Notes under the pieces: model-generated | What the model was told of the DNA's origin: nothing | Seen by the model: only the letters and a program-made list of their open reading frames with translations | Database searches by the model: none | Source: Actinomycetes bacterium | GTDB taxonomy: Bacteria; Actinomycetota; Acidimicrobiia; Spongiisociales; JAHEDJ01 | Assembly: GCA_024641245.1 (NCBI GenBank) | Contig: JAHEDK010000001.1 | Location: 62,001-126,000, forward strand | Length of the DNA: 64,000 bases | Direction of reading: 5' to 3' | Shown here: positions 53,518 through 62,441 of the stretch, in pieces | Layout: each line of letters begins with the position of its first letter | Numbering within the stretch: the first letter of the stretch is position 1 | Position numbers and translations under genes: made by a program

Positions 53518-54617
53518 CGGCGAATCTCGCGGTTGATCTGGTCGGCAGTGATCATTCCCAAGTAGGAATCTCCGTCAAAGACGGCAGCAACCTGCGTCCG
53601 GGTGGTGATGACCGCGTCGAGAGCCTGTTTGAGAGTTCCACCGGCATCGATCCTCGTTCTGAAAACCCGCAGCGGACCGTCGTCGATCCCTTCCCTACCG
53701 TCGAGATCGTCTGCGGCGACCCAACCGTCGATTCTCCTCCCCTCGCCCACCGCCACCCAATCGGTCGCATAGACCTCCATCACACGCCGCGCCTCGAGGA
53801 CGGTGCTGCCAGGCGCAACGACCGGGCCCCGAGCGAGTTCGACCGAGCTGATCGGAATCAGAGAAAGCCGTTTGATGCCACGATCGCTGCCGAGGAACTG
53901 GGCAACGAATTCGCTGGCCGGCTCCCGTAACAGTTCGTCGGGTGGCCCGTATTGCTCGAGCACGCCTCCGACGTTCAGAAGGGCAACCCGATCCCCGAGT
54001 TGGATTGCTTCGTCGATGTCGTGCGTCACGAATACGATCGTCTTTTGGACCCGCGCCTGCAATCGGAGCAACTCCTCTTGAAGCCGAGCGCGAACGATGG
54101 GATCTACGGCCCCGAACGGCTCATCCATCAGCAAGACCGGCGGATCCGCGGCCAGTGCTCGCGCCACCCCAACCCGCTGCTGCTGGCCCCCTGAAAGCTC
54201 AGACGGGTAGCGGTCTCCCATTTCCTGGCCGAGCCCCACCAGATCGATCAGCTCATCGACTCGCTCGGCGATGCGACCCGCATCCCAGCCGAGCAACCGA
54301 GGCACTGTGGCGATGTTCTGCCCTATCGTCTTGTGTGGGAACAACCCAATCTGCTGAATGACGTAGCCGATCTCGAGCCTCAACTTATGCGGCGCGACGG
54401 TGGCGGCGTCCCGACCACCGATCGAAATGGTCCCCGAGGTGGGTTCGATGACTCGATTGATCATCTTCAGAGTCGTGGTCTTCCCGCACCCGGATGGTCC
54501 GACCAGGACGACTATCTCGCCTTCGTGGATATCCAGCGATAGGTCACCAACGGCCGGCTCGGCCGTGCCCGGGAAGGTCTTGGACACGTGCTCGAGGCGA
54601 ATCATCGGTTCAGACAT
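53514..54617 (-). CDS. Osmoprotectant ABC transporter ATPase with CBS region
   Basis: This 367-aa protein has Walker A GPSGCGKTTTLKMINR, signature LSGGQQQRVGVARAL, Walker B LLMDEPFGAVD and the switch His in VTHDIDEA. A C-terminal CBS-like part (about 285-365, TTRTQVAAVFDGDSYLGMITADQI) is typical of OpuA/OpuCA ATPases, where it senses ionic strength. The ATG at 54617 starts MSEPMIRLEHVSKTF; the ORF track adds 35 residues. It is the first gene of the four-gene transporter operon. Confidence 0.92.
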   Translation of the reverse strand: MSEPMIRLEHVSKTFPGTAEPAVGDLSLDIHEGEIVVLVGPSGCGKTTTLKMINRVIEPTSGTISIGGRDAATVAPHKLRLEIGYVIQQIGLFPHKTIGQNIATVPRLLGWDAGRIAERVDELIDLVGLGQEMGDRYPSELSGGQQQRVGVARALAADPPVLLMDEPFGAVDPIVRARLQEELLRLQARVQKTIVFVTHDIDEAIQLGDRVALLNVGGVLEQYGPPDELLREPASEFVAQFLGSDRGIKRLSLIPISSVELARGPVVAPGSTVLEARRVMEVYATDWVAVGEGRRIDGWVAADDLDGREGIDDGPLRVFRTRIDAGGTLKQALDAVITTRTQVAAVFDGDSYLGMITADQINREIRR

Positions 54618-54728
54618 GGTTTCCGAGGATAGAGCGTTTCCCGTGCCGGCCCGGTCCGAGTAGGTCCACTGGTTGGCCATACTGCGGGCCGTGGATGTCT
54701 TGCTCGATCCGGAGAGGCCCATCGCCGC

Positions 54729-55421
54729 TCATGCCCACCCATCCGCGACCTCCGGCACCTCGGTCAGCGACATCACCTCCGCATCGGGCACGATGTCCGT
54801 GTCGTTCGGTCGGCCGGAACGATTCAGCCAGATACCCCGGATCCCGGTCGCCTGCGCCCCGGCGATATCGTCCGACAGCGAGTCACCAACGTATACGGCT
54901 TCGGCTGCAAGAGCCTCCGAGCGCTCCAGCAAGATCCGAAAGAGGCGGGGATCGGGTTTGGCGGCGCCCTCATCGGACGCGTGCACGATCGGGTCCAGGT
55001 ACCGATCCAATCCGTATCGAGCGGGGTCGGTGTTCCCGTTCGTGAGCAGCGCTGTTCGGTACCGCCCGGACAATGATTCGAGCACGGGCACTGCATCCTG
55101 AAATGGCGCCGAGTGCCGCTCCTTCACGGCGAAGAACATCGCGTTCAGCCGGGCCGCCAGACCGGGATCGTCGATACCTATCTCCTCGAGAGTGCGCTCG
55201 AAGGCGGCGTGCCGAACGACGGCCAGGTCGGTGACCCTCCCCTGCAACTCCTTTGCCACACGATCGCGGATCTCGATCATCCGCTCGACCGACAGTGCTC
55301 CGGTCGACGGCCCCGGCCTAACGGTCCACAACTCCTCGAGCGTCCGCTGTAGGGCGGTTCGCATCGCTGCATCAAAATCCCAAAGGGTGTTGTCACCATC
55401 GAACGCGATGAGACGGATCAT
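54729..55421 (-). CDS. HAD-superfamily hydrolase
   Basis: This 230-aa phosphatase-like protein has motif I IAFDGDNTLWDFD, with both catalytic Asp residues, and motif II LLTNGN. Motif III and IV regions are in AAKPDPRLFRILLER and VYVGDSLSDDIAGAQATGI. The cap is of type C1, and the sequence resembles the YjjG/nucleotidase group. The substrate cannot be fixed. The ATG at 55421 begins MIRLIAF, 26 residues inside the ORF track frame. Confidence 0.87.
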   Translation of the reverse strand: MIRLIAFDGDNTLWDFDAAMRTALQRTLEELWTVRPGPSTGALSVERMIEIRDRVAKELQGRVTDLAVVRHAAFERTLEEIGIDDPGLAARLNAMFFAVKERHSAPFQDAVPVLESLSGRYRTALLTNGNTDPARYGLDRYLDPIVHASDEGAAKPDPRLFRILLERSEALAAEAVYVGDSLSDDIAGAQATGIRGIWLNRSGRPNDTDIVPDAEVMSLTEVPEVADGWA

Positions 55422-55450
55422 GTCGCTGATTCTGCCTGCAGGCAGTCCGG

Positions 55451-56836
55451 TCAGCGAACCGTCGGAGCCGGCGCGAGTTCGCCGAGGCCAACGTTCCATT
55501 GTTCGTCGGCAACGCGAAACCCTTCCACCACGAGCGGAGCTATGGAAAGGCCGACCGGCGTTGCTCGCGCATTTGGCGTGAACCGCACGAATCCGCCCTG
55601 TTCGCCGGGGCCCAAACTCAGCGAAGCGACGGGGTCGTCGTTATCTGACGAGACTGTGAGGTTCCCTGCTTCAGCCCTGGCGAGGAGCACCATGCTCGTG
55701 CTCTCGACTTCGTCTTCAACGACCGTCCATCCTCCGCCGCCGCGCTGCCGATCCGCCGCTTCGACTGTCAACCGTTCGAAACCGTCGGCCATGTATTTCA
55801 ACTGCTCGCCCTCGATCAAGGCCCGATTGATCGAGCCGATGCCGAGACCGGGAAGGCCCGCCAGCAGAGTCCCGACTGCGGCACCCGCCCTGGTATTCAG
55901 TTCGGTGGGCAGGAAACCCTCCTCGGTCATCACTCCATCCACGGTGAACGCGCCGCGATAGTCCACTCGCTGCCGCAAGTGCTCCCCGACCCGGCCGGCA
56001 ACGGAGCGCATGACATCCCGATCGCTCTCTGTCGGGTCCCAGTACGACGCCGCGCCGCAGTACTTGAGTCGATGGCCGGGACGGCGAAGGGTCATCAGCT
56101 CGCACGGCCTCAGCGTTACGACCGTCTCAGGAAACACGAACCCGTGAATCGAACACGGAATGCCTTCCAGGAAAGGCATGATCCGGACACGGTCGCAGTG
56201 GCGGCCGAAGAATTCGAGAGGCTCCTTCAGATCGCCCGGATCGGCAACCCACCTGACGTATTCGGCCCCACCATTGAACCCATCCCTGGCATCACCGGTG
56301 AGGACGATCCCCGCCCCGCGGTCGAGCCCCGGCAACGCTCGCTCAATGGCGCGTCGCTCGACGGGAGTCACCACGGATGGGGCTCTGGCGACGCCGGCCG
56401 AGTCCCAGATCTCATCGACGATGATCTTGTCTTCAAGTGCGAGCCATTCCGGACGCCGCCAGCCATAAACCAATCTGCCCGCCATTGAATCTTGGTAGAA
56501 GAACGGCCCGGCCAGCATCACAGCCCGACGCTCGGGATCCCATCTATTGAGTCGCTCCACCATCTCCTGAGTTGGATCGCGCAAGAGGCGTTCCATGATC
56601 CGAAACGACTCAATCATCGAAGCTGCCCGTGTATCGAGTACCAACCAGTCTGCCGAATCGGCTGCCGGAAGTTCGCCGGTGCCCACCCCTGAGGCGAGCA
56701 AGAAAAGGTCGGTCGCGCCCAACTCTCGAGCCGTCTTGACGAAGGATGTGAACCCTGCAAGCGGCGCACCAGACAAGATGACCTTCCGGCCTTCAAACTG
56801 GTACCGGGTCAGCTCCCGGTAGTACTCGACGTCCAT
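55451..56836 (-). CDS. ATP-grasp-like protein of unknown function
   Basis: This 461-aa protein looks like an ATP-grasp enzyme. An N-terminal Rossmann-like part has KVILSGAPLAGF. The lysine regions include EDKIIVDEIWDSAGVARAP. The C-terminal metal block GAFTVDGVMTEEGFLPTELNTRAGAA matches the Glu-x-Asn pattern that binds Mg-ATP. ATP-grasp proteins ligate a carboxylate to an amine or thiol; the substrate here is unknown, and no clear ligase partner is nearby. A C-terminal region (390-461) has no recognised domain. The HAD gene follows 30 bp downstream. Confidence 0.65.
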   Translation of the reverse strand: MDVEYYRELTRYQFEGRKVILSGAPLAGFTSFVKTARELGATDLFLLASGVGTGELPAADSADWLVLDTRAASMIESFRIMERLLRDPTQEMVERLNRWDPERRAVMLAGPFFYQDSMAGRLVYGWRRPEWLALEDKIIVDEIWDSAGVARAPSVVTPVERRAIERALPGLDRGAGIVLTGDARDGFNGGAEYVRWVADPGDLKEPLEFFGRHCDRVRIMPFLEGIPCSIHGFVFPETVVTLRPCELMTLRRPGHRLKYCGAASYWDPTESDRDVMRSVAGRVGEHLRQRVDYRGAFTVDGVMTEEGFLPTELNTRAGAAVGTLLAGLPGLGIGSINRALIEGEQLKYMADGFERLTVEAADRQRGGGGWTVVEDEVESTSMVLLARAEAGNLTVSSDNDDPVASLSLGPGEQGGFVRFTPNARATPVGLSIAPLVVEGFRVADEQWNVGLGELAPAPTVR

Positions 56837-56927
56837 CGCTCAACAGTATTCGAGCATCGGAGCCTCGGGCGCCGGTTTCGGCAGAACTGTCTAACACCGC
56901 CACCGGAGTCGACCGACGAACTGCGAC

Positions 56928-57836
56928 CTAGGGCCCAACCACTCCCACAAGAAAACCGTCATCGTCGATCACCGGAACGGGAGCGCCTCCAAGCGCCTCT
57001 CCGACCTGGCCGATCTCATCGATCGGAGAATCGACCATCACCGCGACAGGGTCTTCCATCACTTCCCCAACTTGGGTGCCCGCACCGGCCAGCATCAAGG
57101 CCGATCGGCGGACGATACCCACGAGCTTCCCGTTGTCCGCCACCGGCAACACCGGAAAATCAATGAGTGCGAGGGCATCCGCCGTTCCGAGCATCGGACT
57201 GACGTAGGCCTCAGGTTGCCGGAGAAGCTGAAAGGCTCGTTGCGGCGCAGATCGCACGACGACGGTCCCCGATGGAGCACGATTCTGCAAGCGTCGGCCA
57301 GTTCCGAAGAACTGGCGTTGCAGCCAGGATCCGCCGGGGGCTCCAACCACAAGAAGAGAACCTTCATCGAGTTCCGCCGTCAGGTCGGCCGGCTCATCCG
57401 CCTCGATGAGCCTGTAGGGGATATCCTCGACGAGCGCGGCGATCATGGCCAGGCTATCTCGCACCTCCGACCGCTGGTTGTCCCCTCCATACGACGACAC
57501 CAACTCGGCCGAAACGTCGAGGGATTCCGACAGCTGCCTGGCAACGACGGCGGCGAGTTCGGAGTGGGGACCACCCGCAACAGCCGCAGTCACGGATGTG
57601 ACCGACTCGAGGTCGAGTTCGTGCGGAACCGCAACTGAGACCAGATTGAAGTTGGTTAGTCGCCGGGTTACCAGCAGTTCTGCACGGGCGGCCCTGCAGA
57701 TCTCCTCGAGGTCCCCTTCAACCCGAACGGCACCGGGAGAGATCGCGTCGGCGAGCTCACCGCATCCCTCTCCGCGCGTCCACACAACAGACCGCAATGA
57801 GAAATGAGACGACTCCGGCTGTGGGGCAGCGACCAT
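56928..57836 (-). CDS. Universal-stress-protein-like plus CBS-pair protein
   Basis: This is a 302-aa protein. Residues 60-215 resemble UspA folds, with VVGAPGGSWLQRQFFGTGRRLQ and SGTVVVRS, a variant of the nucleotide loop. Residues 220-300 form a CBS pair (FPVLPVADNGKLVGIV, VPVIDDDGFLVGVV). CBS pairs bind adenosine nucleotides, so an energy-sensing role is plausible. The ATG at 57836 is chosen; TGGAG lies upstream. It is divergent from pntAA, which may share the intergenic region. Confidence 0.72.
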   Translation of the reverse strand: MVAAPQPESSHFSLRSVVWTRGEGCGELADAISPGAVRVEGDLEEICRAARAELLVTRRLTNFNLVSVAVPHELDLESVTSVTAAVAGGPHSELAAVVARQLSESLDVSAELVSSYGGDNQRSEVRDSLAMIAALVEDIPYRLIEADEPADLTAELDEGSLLVVGAPGGSWLQRQFFGTGRRLQNRAPSGTVVVRSAPQRAFQLLRQPEAYVSPMLGTADALALIDFPVLPVADNGKLVGIVRRSALMLAGAGTQVGEVMEDPVAVMVDSPIDEIGQVGEALGGAPVPVIDDDGFLVGVVGP

Positions 57837-57945
57837 ACGGGGCTCCAGTGTGGGGCCCTTTGATCTCGAGCGCAAGCTGCCGGAGCCTACCTTCAAGATC
57901 GGTCACCGAAAATCGAGCACCGTCAACCGGTGAACCGCGTTCGAC

Positions 57946-57974
57946 TTGGGAATCGCGGCCGGAGTCCGTACATT
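57946..57974 (+). promoter_or_regulatory. Possible promoter of pntAA
   Basis: TTGGGA, a 17-bp spacer and TACATT end 11 nt before the pntAA ATG. With the usual 6-8 nt to the start point, the mRNA would have almost no untranslated leader. No SD is seen. Confidence 0.42.
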
Positions 57975-57985
57975 CTTCTCTCGCA

Positions 57986-59122
57986 ATGATTATTGGCATA
58001 CCCAAGACCACAGAGGCCGGTGAGCATCGGGTTTCTCTGACTCCCGATGTTGTCGCCCGTCTGACGAAAGAAGGCCACGAGGTCGTCGTGCAATCTGGAG
58101 CCGGAACGGCTGCCGGATTTGTCGACGAAGCGTACGAAGGATCCGGCGCATCGATCGGCGATGCCGCCCGGGCCTGGTCGGCGGATGTTGTGTGTTCCGT
58201 ATCGTTCCCATCCGAAGAAGGTGCTTCGCACCTCAAACGCGGGGCGGTCGTACTGGGCATGCTGCAACCGCTCGATGAACCCGGCCGGTTCCCAGCGCTC
58301 GCCTCGACTGGTGTGACATCGATCGCATTCGAGGCCGTTCCCCGCACGACGCGCGCTCAATCCATGGACGTGCTGTCATCACAAGCGACGGTTGCCGGCT
58401 ACCAGGCGGTCCTAATGGCTGCAGACAGACTCGACAAGTTCTTTCCAATGTTGACCACTGCGGCCGGCACAATCGCCCCATCGAAAGTGCTCGTCCTCGG
58501 TGCAGGTGTGGCGGGCCTCATGGCCATTGCCACGGCTCGCAGGCTCGGGGCGATCGTCTCGGCGTTTGACGTCCGGGCAGAAGCCGCCGAGCAAGTCCAG
58601 TCTCTCGGTGCCCGATTCGTCAGCGTTGAAATGGAACAGCAGGATTCTTCCGCGACCGGGGGATACGCCAAAGAAGTCGCCGAGGAAACCCAGGCGAAGA
58701 TCCTGGCGGGCCTGGCTAAGCCGGTCGCCGAGGCCGACGTCGTCATCTCGACGGCACAGATTCCTGGTCGCCCCGCTCCGCTGTTGATCACACGACAGAT
58801 GGTGGAGTCGATGCGTCCGGGAGCGATCATCATCGACCTGGCCGCTCCCACGGGCGGAAACTGCGAGTTGACCCGGGCAGACGAATCGATAGTCCATTCC
58901 AACGTGACGATCGAAGGCCCGACCAACCTGCCCAGCATGGCTGCCGGAGACGCGTCGCGCATGTTCGGACGAAACGCTCTGGCCCTCATGAAGCTCTTCC
59001 TCACCGAGGAGGGGCTGAATATCGACTTCGATGATGACATCATTGAAGGTTCGGTCATCACTCACGGAGGCGCAGTTGTGCATCCGCGGGTCAAGGCACT
59101 ACTCGACGGAGGAGGTAACTGA
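57986..59122 (+). CDS. pntAA: NAD(P) transhydrogenase subunit alpha, NAD-binding part
   Basis: This 378-aa soluble subunit binds NAD(H) in proton-translocating transhydrogenase. It begins MIIGIPKTTEAGEHRVSLTPD, as in AlaDH/PntAA. The nucleotide site VLVLGAGVAGLMAIATARRLGA is followed by FDVRAEAAEQVQSLGA, and the hinge has TAQIPGRPAPLLIT. The ATG at 57986 gives this N-terminus; the track ORF adds 63 residues. It ends in a TGATG overlap with pntAB. Confidence 0.95.
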   Translation: MIIGIPKTTEAGEHRVSLTPDVVARLTKEGHEVVVQSGAGTAAGFVDEAYEGSGASIGDAARAWSADVVCSVSFPSEEGASHLKRGAVVLGMLQPLDEPGRFPALASTGVTSIAFEAVPRTTRAQSMDVLSSQATVAGYQAVLMAADRLDKFFPMLTTAAGTIAPSKVLVLGAGVAGLMAIATARRLGAIVSAFDVRAEAAEQVQSLGARFVSVEMEQQDSSATGGYAKEVAEETQAKILAGLAKPVAEADVVISTAQIPGRPAPLLITRQMVESMRPGAIIIDLAAPTGGNCELTRADESIVHSNVTIEGPTNLPSMAAGDASRMFGRNALALMKLFLTEEGLNIDFDDDIIEGSVITHGGAVVHPRVKALLDGGGN

Positions 59123-59403
59123 TGGAACTCGTGATCTCCATCACCGTGTTCGTCCTCGCCGCTTTCGTCGGCTTCGAGGTCATCACCAAGGTGCCGCCCA
59201 CGCTGCACACCCCGCTGATGTCTGGGTCGAATGCGATTTCAGGCGTCACGATCATCGGCGCCCTCATCGTCGCCGGAAAAGCCGACAGCACGCTTGGTGA
59301 GGTCCTGGCGTTTGTGGCGGTGACAATGGCAATGATCAATGTCATCGGGGGCTTCCTCGTCACAGATCGCATGCTCGAGATGTTCAAGAAGAAGGAGCGC
59401 TGA
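59122..59403 (+). CDS. pntAB: NAD(P) transhydrogenase subunit alpha, membrane part
   Basis: This 93-aa membrane subunit has three or four helices (SITVFVLAAFVGFEVI; AISGVTIIGALIVAG). The PntAB signature KVPPTLHTPLMSGSNAISG is present. It forms part of the proton channel with PntB. GGAGG lies upstream in the pntAA end, and its stop overlaps the pntB ATG. The split alpha subunit is normal for actinobacteria and alphaproteobacteria. Confidence 0.95.
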   Translation: MELVISITVFVLAAFVGFEVITKVPPTLHTPLMSGSNAISGVTIIGALIVAGKADSTLGEVLAFVAVTMAMINVIGGFLVTDRMLEMFKKKER

Positions 59404-60776
59404 TGAGCCAGGAACTCTCAGCTCTCATCTATCTCGTTGCTGCTGCGCTGTTCATCTTCGGCCTCAAGCGGCTGTCGTCACCGGCCACCGCCCGCTCCGG
59501 AAATCAGCTGGCTGCCGCCGGCATGGCGATCGCGATCATCGTGACCTTGACCAACAGCGGCATCAGCGCCTGGACGATCATCGCCGGCATCATCGTCGGC
59601 AGCGGCGTCGGCGCTTACCTGGCCAGGACGGTCGAGATGACCGGAATGCCCGAGCTGGTCGCGGCCTTCAACGGCTTCGGCGGCGGCGCCTCCGTCATGG
59701 TTGCCTCGGCCGAGTACCTACAGAATCCGGACCCTGCGGTACAGACCATCGTGACGATTGCCCTATCTGTGGTGATCGGTGCAATCACGTTCTCCGGCAG
59801 CTTCATGGCATGGGGAAAACTGAACGGCAAGCTACCCGGGCAACCCTTCGGCTACCCGGCCCAGAAGCTGATCGATCCACTCATCGTGGCGACGATTGTC
59901 TTCCTGGGCGTGATGCTGGTTCTCGATGTCGGAGGATCTTTCGTCTTGTGGACGTTGTTGGTACTGGGCCTCGTGCTCGGTGTCACTCGCGTCATCCCGA
60001 TCGGCGGGGCCGACATGCCGGTCGTCATCTCGCTTCTCAATGCGTTCTCGGGTGTGGCAGCGTCGATGGCCGGGTTCGTCATCAATGAGAACGCCCTGAT
60101 CATCTCGGGCGCCCTTGTTGGAGCCTCCGGCCTGATCCTCACCAACATCATGGTGAAGGCGATGAATCGCTCCATCGCCAATGTTCTGTTCGCCGCCTTC
60201 GGCGGTGCCGACTCGACCGGGCAGGGCGGAACGACCAGCGACAAGCCTGTCAAGGCGGCCTCTGCTGAGGATGTTGCTATCACGATGGGGTATGCCCGGT
60301 CTGTGATCGTGGTTCCTGGCTACGGTCTGGCGGTGGCGCAAGCGCAGCATGTCCTGCGTGAGCTGGCCGATCTTCTCGAAGCGAAGGGCGTCGACGTCCG
60401 GTACGCGATTCATCCGGTGGCGGGGCGCATGCCGGGTCATATGAATGTGCTGCTGGCCGAAGCAGATGTGTCATACGACAAGCTGTTCGCCCTCGAGGAC
60501 ATCAACGGGGACTTCCCCCGAACGGACGTTGCCCTCATCGTCGGAGCAAACGACGTGGTCAACCCGGCCGCTCGAGACGATGAGACGTCGCCGATCTTCG
60601 GAATGCCGATCCTCGACGTCGACTTCGCCACCACCTCAGTTGTGATCAAGCGGAGTCTGTCACCCGGTTTCGCCGGAATCGACAACCCCCTGTTCTACAA
60701 CGAGAACAACCTGATGCTCTTCGGCGACGCCAAGGCCGCCATGCAAGAGCTCGTGAAGGCAGTCGCCGAGCTCTAG
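59403..60776 (+). CDS. pntB: NAD(P) transhydrogenase subunit beta
   Basis: This 457-aa protein has about nine helices (residues 1-255) and a C-terminal NADP(H) domain. That domain has SVIVVPGYGLAVAQAQHVLREL, AIHPVAGRMPGHMNVLLAEA, and GANDVVNPAARDD, with the final VIKRSLSPGFAGIDNPLFY. The enzyme uses the proton gradient to make NADPH from NADH. It is the last gene of the pnt operon and is followed by a terminator. Confidence 0.96.
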   Translation: MSQELSALIYLVAAALFIFGLKRLSSPATARSGNQLAAAGMAIAIIVTLTNSGISAWTIIAGIIVGSGVGAYLARTVEMTGMPELVAAFNGFGGGASVMVASAEYLQNPDPAVQTIVTIALSVVIGAITFSGSFMAWGKLNGKLPGQPFGYPAQKLIDPLIVATIVFLGVMLVLDVGGSFVLWTLLVLGLVLGVTRVIPIGGADMPVVISLLNAFSGVAASMAGFVINENALIISGALVGASGLILTNIMVKAMNRSIANVLFAAFGGADSTGQGGTTSDKPVKAASAEDVAITMGYARSVIVVPGYGLAVAQAQHVLRELADLLEAKGVDVRYAIHPVAGRMPGHMNVLLAEADVSYDKLFALEDINGDFPRTDVALIVGANDVVNPAARDDETSPIFGMPILDVDFATTSVVIKRSLSPGFAGIDNPLFYNENNLMLFGDAKAAMQELVKAVAEL

Positions 60777-60810
60777 GCAGCCGGTTGCGAGCCGCGAGGT
60801 CATTGAAAGG

Positions 60811-60836
60811 GGCGAGCCCGATGGGGCTCGCCTCTT
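60811..60836 (+). terminator. Terminator after pntB
   Basis: GGCGAGCCC, a 4-nt loop and GGGCTCGCC form a perfect 9-bp stem followed by TCTTT. It lies about 35 bp after the pntB stop. Confidence 0.85.
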
Positions 60837-60861
60837 TGTATCGATCGATCTGAGGGAAGAT

Positions 60862-61653
60862 TCAACGGGTTGCGCCAACGGAGAACATCAACGGGATGCG
60901 CGGAATACCGGCCGGCAGTCGCCACCACCCATCACCGTCTTGCTCCATGTGCGGCATGGCTTGCCAGGCGATCTGATCGTATTCGCGAAAACCCGTGATC
61001 GTCAGGCCTGCGAACATGAGCGCACCGAGGACATCTTCGATCGGGTGCAGGCGCTCGAGAGTGTTGGTCGCTGGTCCATCCGGATCCGCATACGAACCGG
61101 TCTCCTCAAAGGCGAGCGCCTCCCGTGAGAAGTAGTCGTAGCGGAGGCGCATCTCGCCGTCGGTGCGCTCATCGTCGAAGATCCAGAGAACGGGGTGGCC
61201 GTCGATGAGGACGAACCTGCCGCCCGGCTTCAGGTGATTGGCGATCGTTTGACCCCAGGATCGAAGCTCCGGCAGCCAGCCGAGTACACCGTGGGAGCTG
61301 AAGACAACGTCGAACTGCTCATTGAGGTCGAGGCCGAGCACATCGCCAACCTTGAACCTCGTGTCGAGGTTGAGACTTGCAGCCAGAGACTTGGCGGCCT
61401 CGATGGCGACCTCCGAGAAGTCGACGCCGGTGGCGACTGCTCCCCGGCGGGTCCAAGACATCGTGTCCATCCCGAAGTGACATTGGAGATGCAACAGGGT
61501 GCGACCGGAGACGTCACCCACCAACTCCGCTTCCACCGGATCGATCGTGTCCCGGCCTTGTTTGAAGGACTCAACGTCGTAGAATTCCGAGGCGACGTGA
61601 CCGGGCGTGACAGCGTCCCAATGCTTGCGGTTGGTTGCGATGAAGTCGGTCAT
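60862..61653 (-). CDS. SAM-dependent methyltransferase
   Basis: This 263-aa protein has the class I SAM motif region RTLLHLQCHFGMDTMSWTRRGAVATGVDFSEVAI. GDVLGLDLNEQFDVVFSSHGVLGWL and LKPGGRFVLIDGHP follow. LHLQCHFGMDT is characteristic of a Methyltransf_25-type small-molecule group. The substrate is unknown. The ATG at 61653 is taken as the start; the ORF track start lies inside the palindromic repeats. It is divergent from the nitroreductase gene, with both repeat copies between them. Confidence 0.83.
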   Translation of the reverse strand: MTDFIATNRKHWDAVTPGHVASEFYDVESFKQGRDTIDPVEAELVGDVSGRTLLHLQCHFGMDTMSWTRRGAVATGVDFSEVAIEAAKSLAASLNLDTRFKVGDVLGLDLNEQFDVVFSSHGVLGWLPELRSWGQTIANHLKPGGRFVLIDGHPVLWIFDDERTDGEMRLRYDYFSREALAFEETGSYADPDGPATNTLERLHPIEDVLGALMFAGLTITGFREYDQIAWQAMPHMEQDGDGWWRLPAGIPRIPLMFSVGATR

Positions 61654-61713
61654 GAGTTGATTTGCCAGCATACCGGCGGCCGGTTCAACAGGTCGCCCGC
61701 TCCATAACCAGTC

Positions 61714-61761
61714 TTCTCGGCAATGCAACGCACGGTTTCGCGTACACAGCATTGCTGAGAA
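61714..61761. repeat. Palindromic repeat family, copy C
   Basis: TTCTCGGCAATGC and GCATTGCTGAGAA pair (one G-U) across a 22-nt spacer. It lies 13 bp before copy D in the same orientation and opposite to copies A and B. In that orientation it shares the internal motif TGnAC with the others. Confidence 0.85.
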
Positions 61762-61774
61762 TCCTTCCGAATTG

Positions 61775-61822
61775 TTCTCGGCAATGCAGTGGTCGGTATT
61801 TCGTGCATAGCATTGCCGAGAA
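61775..61822. repeat. Palindromic repeat family, copy D
   Basis: TTCTCGGCAATGC and GCATTGCCGAGAA are perfectly complementary across a 22-nt spacer. The element ends 13 bp before the nitroreductase ATG and so sits in that gene's leader. Copy C is its tandem partner. Confidence 0.88.
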
Positions 61823-61835
61823 ACAGGGGTACACA

Positions 61836-62441
61836 ATGGAATTCAGCGAGGTTCTCAAGAAGCGCCGAATGGTGCGCAACTACACGGATGAACCGGTCGA
61901 AACCGACGCCATCGAGCGCATCGTCCGGGCCGGTCGCCGCGCACCGAGTGCCGGGTTCACCCAGGGCCAGTCGTTCGTAGTCGTCACCGATCCTGCCATC
62001 CGGGCCCAGATCGCCAAGCTCGCCGACGAACCCAACTACGTCGAGGCCGGATTCGACCCTTGGATTTCGCGGGCGCCGGTCCACCTGATCGTGTGCGTCA
62101 ATGAGCAGGACTACCACCGGCGGTACCGGGAGGACGACAAGGCGCCGGACGGAGACATGGTGTGGCCGGTCCCCTACTGGTGGGTCGATGCCGGTGCGTC
62201 GATGATGCTCGTGCTACTGGCAGCTGTCGAAGAAGGCCTGGCGGCCGGGTTCCTCGGCGTGCACTCGATTCCGGACCTCAAAGAACTCCTGGCCATTCCG
62301 GCTGAGGTTGAGCCGATCGGCGTGATAACCATCGGCCATCCTGCCCCGGACCGGAGATCGAGTTCCCTCAACCGCGGCTGGAGGCGCGACACCGAGATCA
62401 AACACTGGCAGCGCTGGAACTCACCCGGCGAAGGCGAGTAG
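61836..62441 (+). CDS. Nitroreductase-family protein
   Basis: This 201-aa flavoprotein has FSEVLKKRRMVRNYTDEPVE and RRAPSAGFTQGQSFVVV for FMN binding, then AGASMMLVLLAAVEEGLAAGFLGVH and GVITIGHPAPDRRS. It would reduce nitro groups or quinones, or act on a flavin-related substrate, with NAD(P)H. The ATG at 61836 follows AGGGG; the ORF track start reads through the repeats. The 3' end overlaps the convergent DMT gene by 21 bp. Confidence 0.87.
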   Translation: MEFSEVLKKRRMVRNYTDEPVETDAIERIVRAGRRAPSAGFTQGQSFVVVTDPAIRAQIAKLADEPNYVEAGFDPWISRAPVHLIVCVNEQDYHRRYREDDKAPDGDMVWPVPYWWVDAGASMMLVLLAAVEEGLAAGFLGVHSIPDLKELLAIPAEVEPIGVITIGHPAPDRRSSSLNRGWRRDTEIKHWQRWNSPGEGE

